NCBI GenBank assembly: GCA_003175865.1
Contig: PSRF01000168.1
Location: 1 to 7,456 of the forward strand
Source: Blastocatellia bacterium
GTDB taxonomy: Bacteria > Acidobacteriota > Blastocatellia > Pyrinomonadales > Pyrinomonadaceae
Direction of reading: 5' to 3'
Length of the DNA: 7,456 nucleotides
A program made the position numbers and the translations under genes. Position 1 is the stretch's first letter. Each line of letters begins with the position of its first letter. Shown one piece after another: positions 5,212 to 7,456 of this stretch. A model generated the notes under the pieces. The model did not search any database. It saw only the letters and a list, made by a program, of their open reading frames with translations, and was not told the origin of the DNA.

Positions 5212-6033
5212 TTGACTACTTCTCTCGTTTACAACATCCCCGCGAAACTGATCGAGACATACCGCGGACATAATCTGATCGTTCGCTCCTTTTCGTCCTT
5301 CGAACTCGCCAACTGTTTTTTGCGAGCCGATATAACTGATATCCGTTTTGCACAATTGCTGTCAGTTGAATCAGACACCTCCGCTCTAGAGGGTTCAGGC
5401 GAAGGCATCCCGTTAGAAATTTTTCTGGAAGATCCTGAGCAGTATCATCAGCTCTATCGATTTGTGAATCTTCTTGACAGTCATCCTGTACGAATCGCGA
5501 TTCCAGTCGTGGCGGGTTTTAGCGACGCAGTAAAGCAGGCAAGTTCATTGGATTTCTGCGTCAAGTTAGAACTGTTCCAACCTGCCGAGTCTTTGATTGA
5601 TGAGCTTGAATTTGTTCTAGACCTCTATCTTCATCGCATTTATATCCGCCAGCCAATCGACTTCTTTCAGACAACACTACTTTCGTTTTATCGCGATGAA
5701 CCCGTTTCGCTTTGGCAGATCGCCGAAGAGAACCCGGAACAAGTGCGATACATCACTGATGAGGGAGAGGAAACAATCTCAAAGCGGTTCGTTGGCGCGC
5801 GCATTGAGGGTGAAATTGGAAACTTCACCGAACGTTTTAGTCAGAAGTTGATCAGCGAACGACGAGAATGTCACGAATGTGAATTCTTCAATCGGTGCAA
5901 CGGATATTTCAAGTGGCCCGACAGAAACTATCGTTGTGATGGCATCAAGAGAATATTCCATACGTTAAAAAGAGCCACGCAGGAAGTACGTCAGGACCTG
6001 GCAGCGTATGACGCATTGGAGGTCCAAGCGTAG
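5212..6033 (+). CDS. Maturase partner protein with SPASM-like C-terminal cysteines
   Basis: The 273-residue protein is of no family I can name, starts at TTG and has no signal or membrane segment. The first 200 residues alternate short strands and helices, e.g. HPVRIAIPVV, then VKLELFQPAESLIDELEFVLDLYL-type stretches. They could be a degenerate barrel, but the CX3CX2C radical-SAM motif is absent. The C-terminus has C220-x2-C223-x5-C229, the same spacing as C322-x2-C325-x5-C331 in the next gene, then N-G-Y-F, and C242 in Y-R-C-D-G-I-K-R-I-F. That last part lines up with Y-C-G-V-Y-L-S-I-F of the radical SAM protein. I infer a SPASM-derived four-cysteine site, likely holding an Fe-S cluster or serving in docking. 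Its stop is two bases before the next start, so the two are surely co-transcribed and probably work together. Confidence 0.75.
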   Translation: MTTSLVYNIPAKLIETYRGHNLIVRSFSSFELANCFLRADITDIRFAQLLSVESDTSALEGSGEGIPLEIFLEDPEQYHQLYRFVNLLDSHPVRIAIPVVAGFSDAVKQASSLDFCVKLELFQPAESLIDELEFVLDLYLHRIYIRQPIDFFQTTLLSFYRDEPVSLWQIAEENPEQVRYITDEGEETISKRFVGARIEGEIGNFTERFSQKLISERRECHECEFFNRCNGYFKWPDRNYRCDGIKRIFHTLKRATQEVRQDLAAYDALEVQA

Positions 6034-6035
6034 TC

Positions 6036-7286
6036 ATGATGGGAAACCACTTTTCGATCATCTTGCTGCCGACTAACAAGTGCAACGTAAATTGCGAGTA
6101 CTGTTTTGAAGACAAGACGGATGATCGGATGTCCCTGGACCAACTTTCGACGGTGATGTCGAAGGTGTTTGATTACATGGACGAGTCGTCGATTCGAGGT
6201 CTGACCATCCATTGGCAGGGAGGCGAGATCATGACAATGCCTCTCGAGTGGTTTGAAGGTGCTCATGATCTCATCCAAAACGCAGCAGTAACTCGCGGCA
6301 AAGTTGTCGAACATGGATTGCAGTCGAACCTCATCGGATATCACGCGCGCTGGAACAACCTCATCCAGGAAATGTTCGGAAACGCAGTTGGAACTTCGAT
6401 GGATTATCCTAACGTCCATCGCAAACTCTTCAATGGCTCTGCTTCTGATTACACCAGGATCTGGAAATACAACGTCCAGTCGGCGCTGTCCGCCGGAATC
6501 AACATCGGCGTTATTGCTGTTCCGAACCAATCAACTCTCGATGTTGGCGCGGAAGAGTTTTATTCATACTTTGTAGATGAGATCGGAGTGAAAAGTTTCC
6601 AGGTGAACACTCCGTTTCCTGGAGGCGAAGAAAACGACACTAAGAAGACGTTGGGACTCGACATTGAGCAGTTGGGACAGTTCTTTGTCGACTTAACAGA
6701 TGTCTGGCTCGAACGTGGCTACAACCGCGGTGTCTCAGTTGGGCCAGTCGATGAACTGGTGCAGAGATTCACAGATGGTGGAGGTTGTTTGCCATGTATC
6801 TGGCAGTCGAACTGTGCAGACGAATTTATTTCTATCGACGCGCGGGGCTTTGTCGCGCAGTGTGATTGTTGGGTAACAAGTTATCCCGAGTACTTCTTCG
6901 GGAACATTTATGAAAATGACAGTTTGGGAAAAATGCTTTTGGAGAGTAGCGCTCGAAGAAGGTTTGTTGAACGTCCCGGGGTCGTAATTCCGAAAGATTG
7001 TATTCGGTGTGATTACCTTTCAATCTGTCATGGTGGATGTCCGGTTCGAACTTATACGTTTAGTGGGACGATGTTCGAAAAGGATCCATACTGCGGTGTT
7101 TACCTTTCCATCTTTCGCAAAGCAGAAGAGGCAGCAGCCAAACTTGCACAAGCGCGAGCACTCAACAAACAGGCACAAACGGGAAGTGTGAGCGTCAGTC
7201 AACGGAAACAGATTCCTGAAGACACCCTCATAACAAACCTTCCGATCTTGCCTTCACGACTAGTGCAGATCGAACGCCGGCATTAG
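6036..7286 (+). CDS. Radical SAM/SPASM peptide maturase
   Basis: The 416-residue enzyme has C16-x3-C20-x2-C23, which binds the SAM-cleaving [4Fe-4S] cluster, and the SAM-contacting GGE (62-64) in HWQGGE. The C-terminal half is a full SPASM domain: C254-x5-C260-x10-G-x4-C276, then C322-x2-C325-x5-C331-x3-C335, then C353. These eight cysteines suit two auxiliary clusters as in anaerobic sulfatase maturases (anSME). D277, right after C276, matches the position of the anSME catalytic Asp. C251 and C278 are extra. The last 45 residues are a charged, Gln/Ala-rich tail. ATG 6036 is used, ATG 6039 is also possible, and GGAGG (6018-6022) is rather far upstream. By position it should modify the W-x-N precursor, with crosslinking most likely. 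An anSME role on the upstream Cys-type sulfatase is the alternative. Confidence 0.88.
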   Translation: MMGNHFSIILLPTNKCNVNCEYCFEDKTDDRMSLDQLSTVMSKVFDYMDESSIRGLTIHWQGGEIMTMPLEWFEGAHDLIQNAAVTRGKVVEHGLQSNLIGYHARWNNLIQEMFGNAVGTSMDYPNVHRKLFNGSASDYTRIWKYNVQSALSAGINIGVIAVPNQSTLDVGAEEFYSYFVDEIGVKSFQVNTPFPGGEENDTKKTLGLDIEQLGQFFVDLTDVWLERGYNRGVSVGPVDELVQRFTDGGGCLPCIWQSNCADEFISIDARGFVAQCDCWVTSYPEYFFGNIYENDSLGKMLLESSARRRFVERPGVVIPKDCIRCDYLSICHGGCPVRTYTFSGTMFEKDPYCGVYLSIFRKAEEAAAKLAQARALNKQAQTGSVSVSQRKQIPEDTLITNLPILPSRLVQIERRH

Positions 7287-7325
7287 TCATCAAATCGGTT
7301 TTCATGTTCGAGAAAGGCAAAGGCG

Positions 7326-7456
7326 ATGGGGATAATAGCGTTGATTCTGGTCGGACTGCTGGTGGGCATCATTGCGAAACTGCTCATGCCAGGACACGAT
7401 CCAGGAGGTTTTATCATCACCATCCTGCTGGGTATTGCAGGTTCGTTTGTAGGAGT
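7326..7456 (+). CDS. GlsB/YeaQ/YmgE-family small membrane protein (3' end outside window)
   Basis: This frame too short for a full call begins ATG GGG ATA ATA and reads [19 protein letters not shown]. It continues with M-P-G-H-D-P-G-G-F and then [11 protein letters not shown], running off the window. The order of a hydrophobic helix, a P-G-x-D-P-G-G turn and a second helix with L-G-I-A-G is the signature of the 'transglycosylase-associated' GlsB/YeaQ/YmgE family. These are about 80-90 residues with three helices and often stress-induced. GAAAGG (7312-7317) is eight bases upstream. It lies 39 bases after the radical SAM stop. Read-through is possible, but the family is common genome-wide, so a link with the peptide system is doubtful. 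Confidence 0.85.
   Translation, partial: MGIIALILVGLLVGIIAKLLMPGHDPGGFIITILLGIAGSFVG

Noticed and set aside
5991..6530. Minus-strand 179-residue frame inside the radical SAM gene
   Set aside because: It is antisense to the essential CX3CX2C and GGE region, shows no recognisable motif, and its composition is typical of a shadow frame.

Overview
The window is a stretch of a Gram-negative bacterial chromosome of about 50% GC with every recognisable gene on the + strand. Three things suggest Acidobacteriota, probably a Blastocatellia/Pyrinomonadales-type genome. These are an Ala/Asn/Ser-rich linker after the lipobox of a SnoaL-like lipoprotein, a small signal-peptide-bearing outer-membrane barrel, and many short GC-rich palindromes ending in GGAGTGCGGTG or built on GCAGGCG/CGCCTGC. 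This assignment is an inference from style and recall, not from a marker gene.

Left part (1-4200): two hairpin repeats, then a formylglycine-dependent arylsulfatase with no export signal (234-1739). Next comes a class I SAM methyltransferase with a PqqD-like tail (1786-3054), whose first codons lie inside a palindromic repeat pair. An OmpA-like barrel protein follows (3226-3894), and then a roughly 100-bp inverted-repeat element (3903-4004). These look like separate transcription units, and I see no evident functional link between them.

Right part (4201-7286): this is the notable region, a compact cluster that looks like a radical-SAM RiPP or protein-modification system. It starts with a SnoaL-like lipoprotein carrying two CxC motifs (4201-4770). 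Eight bases later is a 118-residue precursor (4779-5135) with a twin-arginine signal and a 64-residue Gly/Trp/Asn-rich tail containing eight W-x-N motifs. A stem-loop follows (5146-5163). Then comes a 273-residue protein ending in a SPASM-like cysteine half-cluster but lacking the radical-SAM CX3CX2C motif (5212-6033). Two bases later is a complete radical SAM/SPASM enzyme (6036-7286) with the cysteine layout of anaerobic sulfatase maturases and related peptide maturases.

The working model is as follows. The radical SAM enzyme, helped by the SPASM-like partner, modifies the W-x-N repeats, most plausibly by Trp-to-Asn three-residue cyclophane crosslinks of the GRRM/triceptide type. The modified, folded, cationic product is then exported by Tat to the periplasm, where the lipoprotein could meet it. 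The chemistry, the partnership and the export route are inferences. The repeats, the twin-arginine motif, the cysteine motifs and the gene order are directly visible. The window ends inside a GlsB/YeaQ/YmgE-family membrane protein gene (7326 onward).
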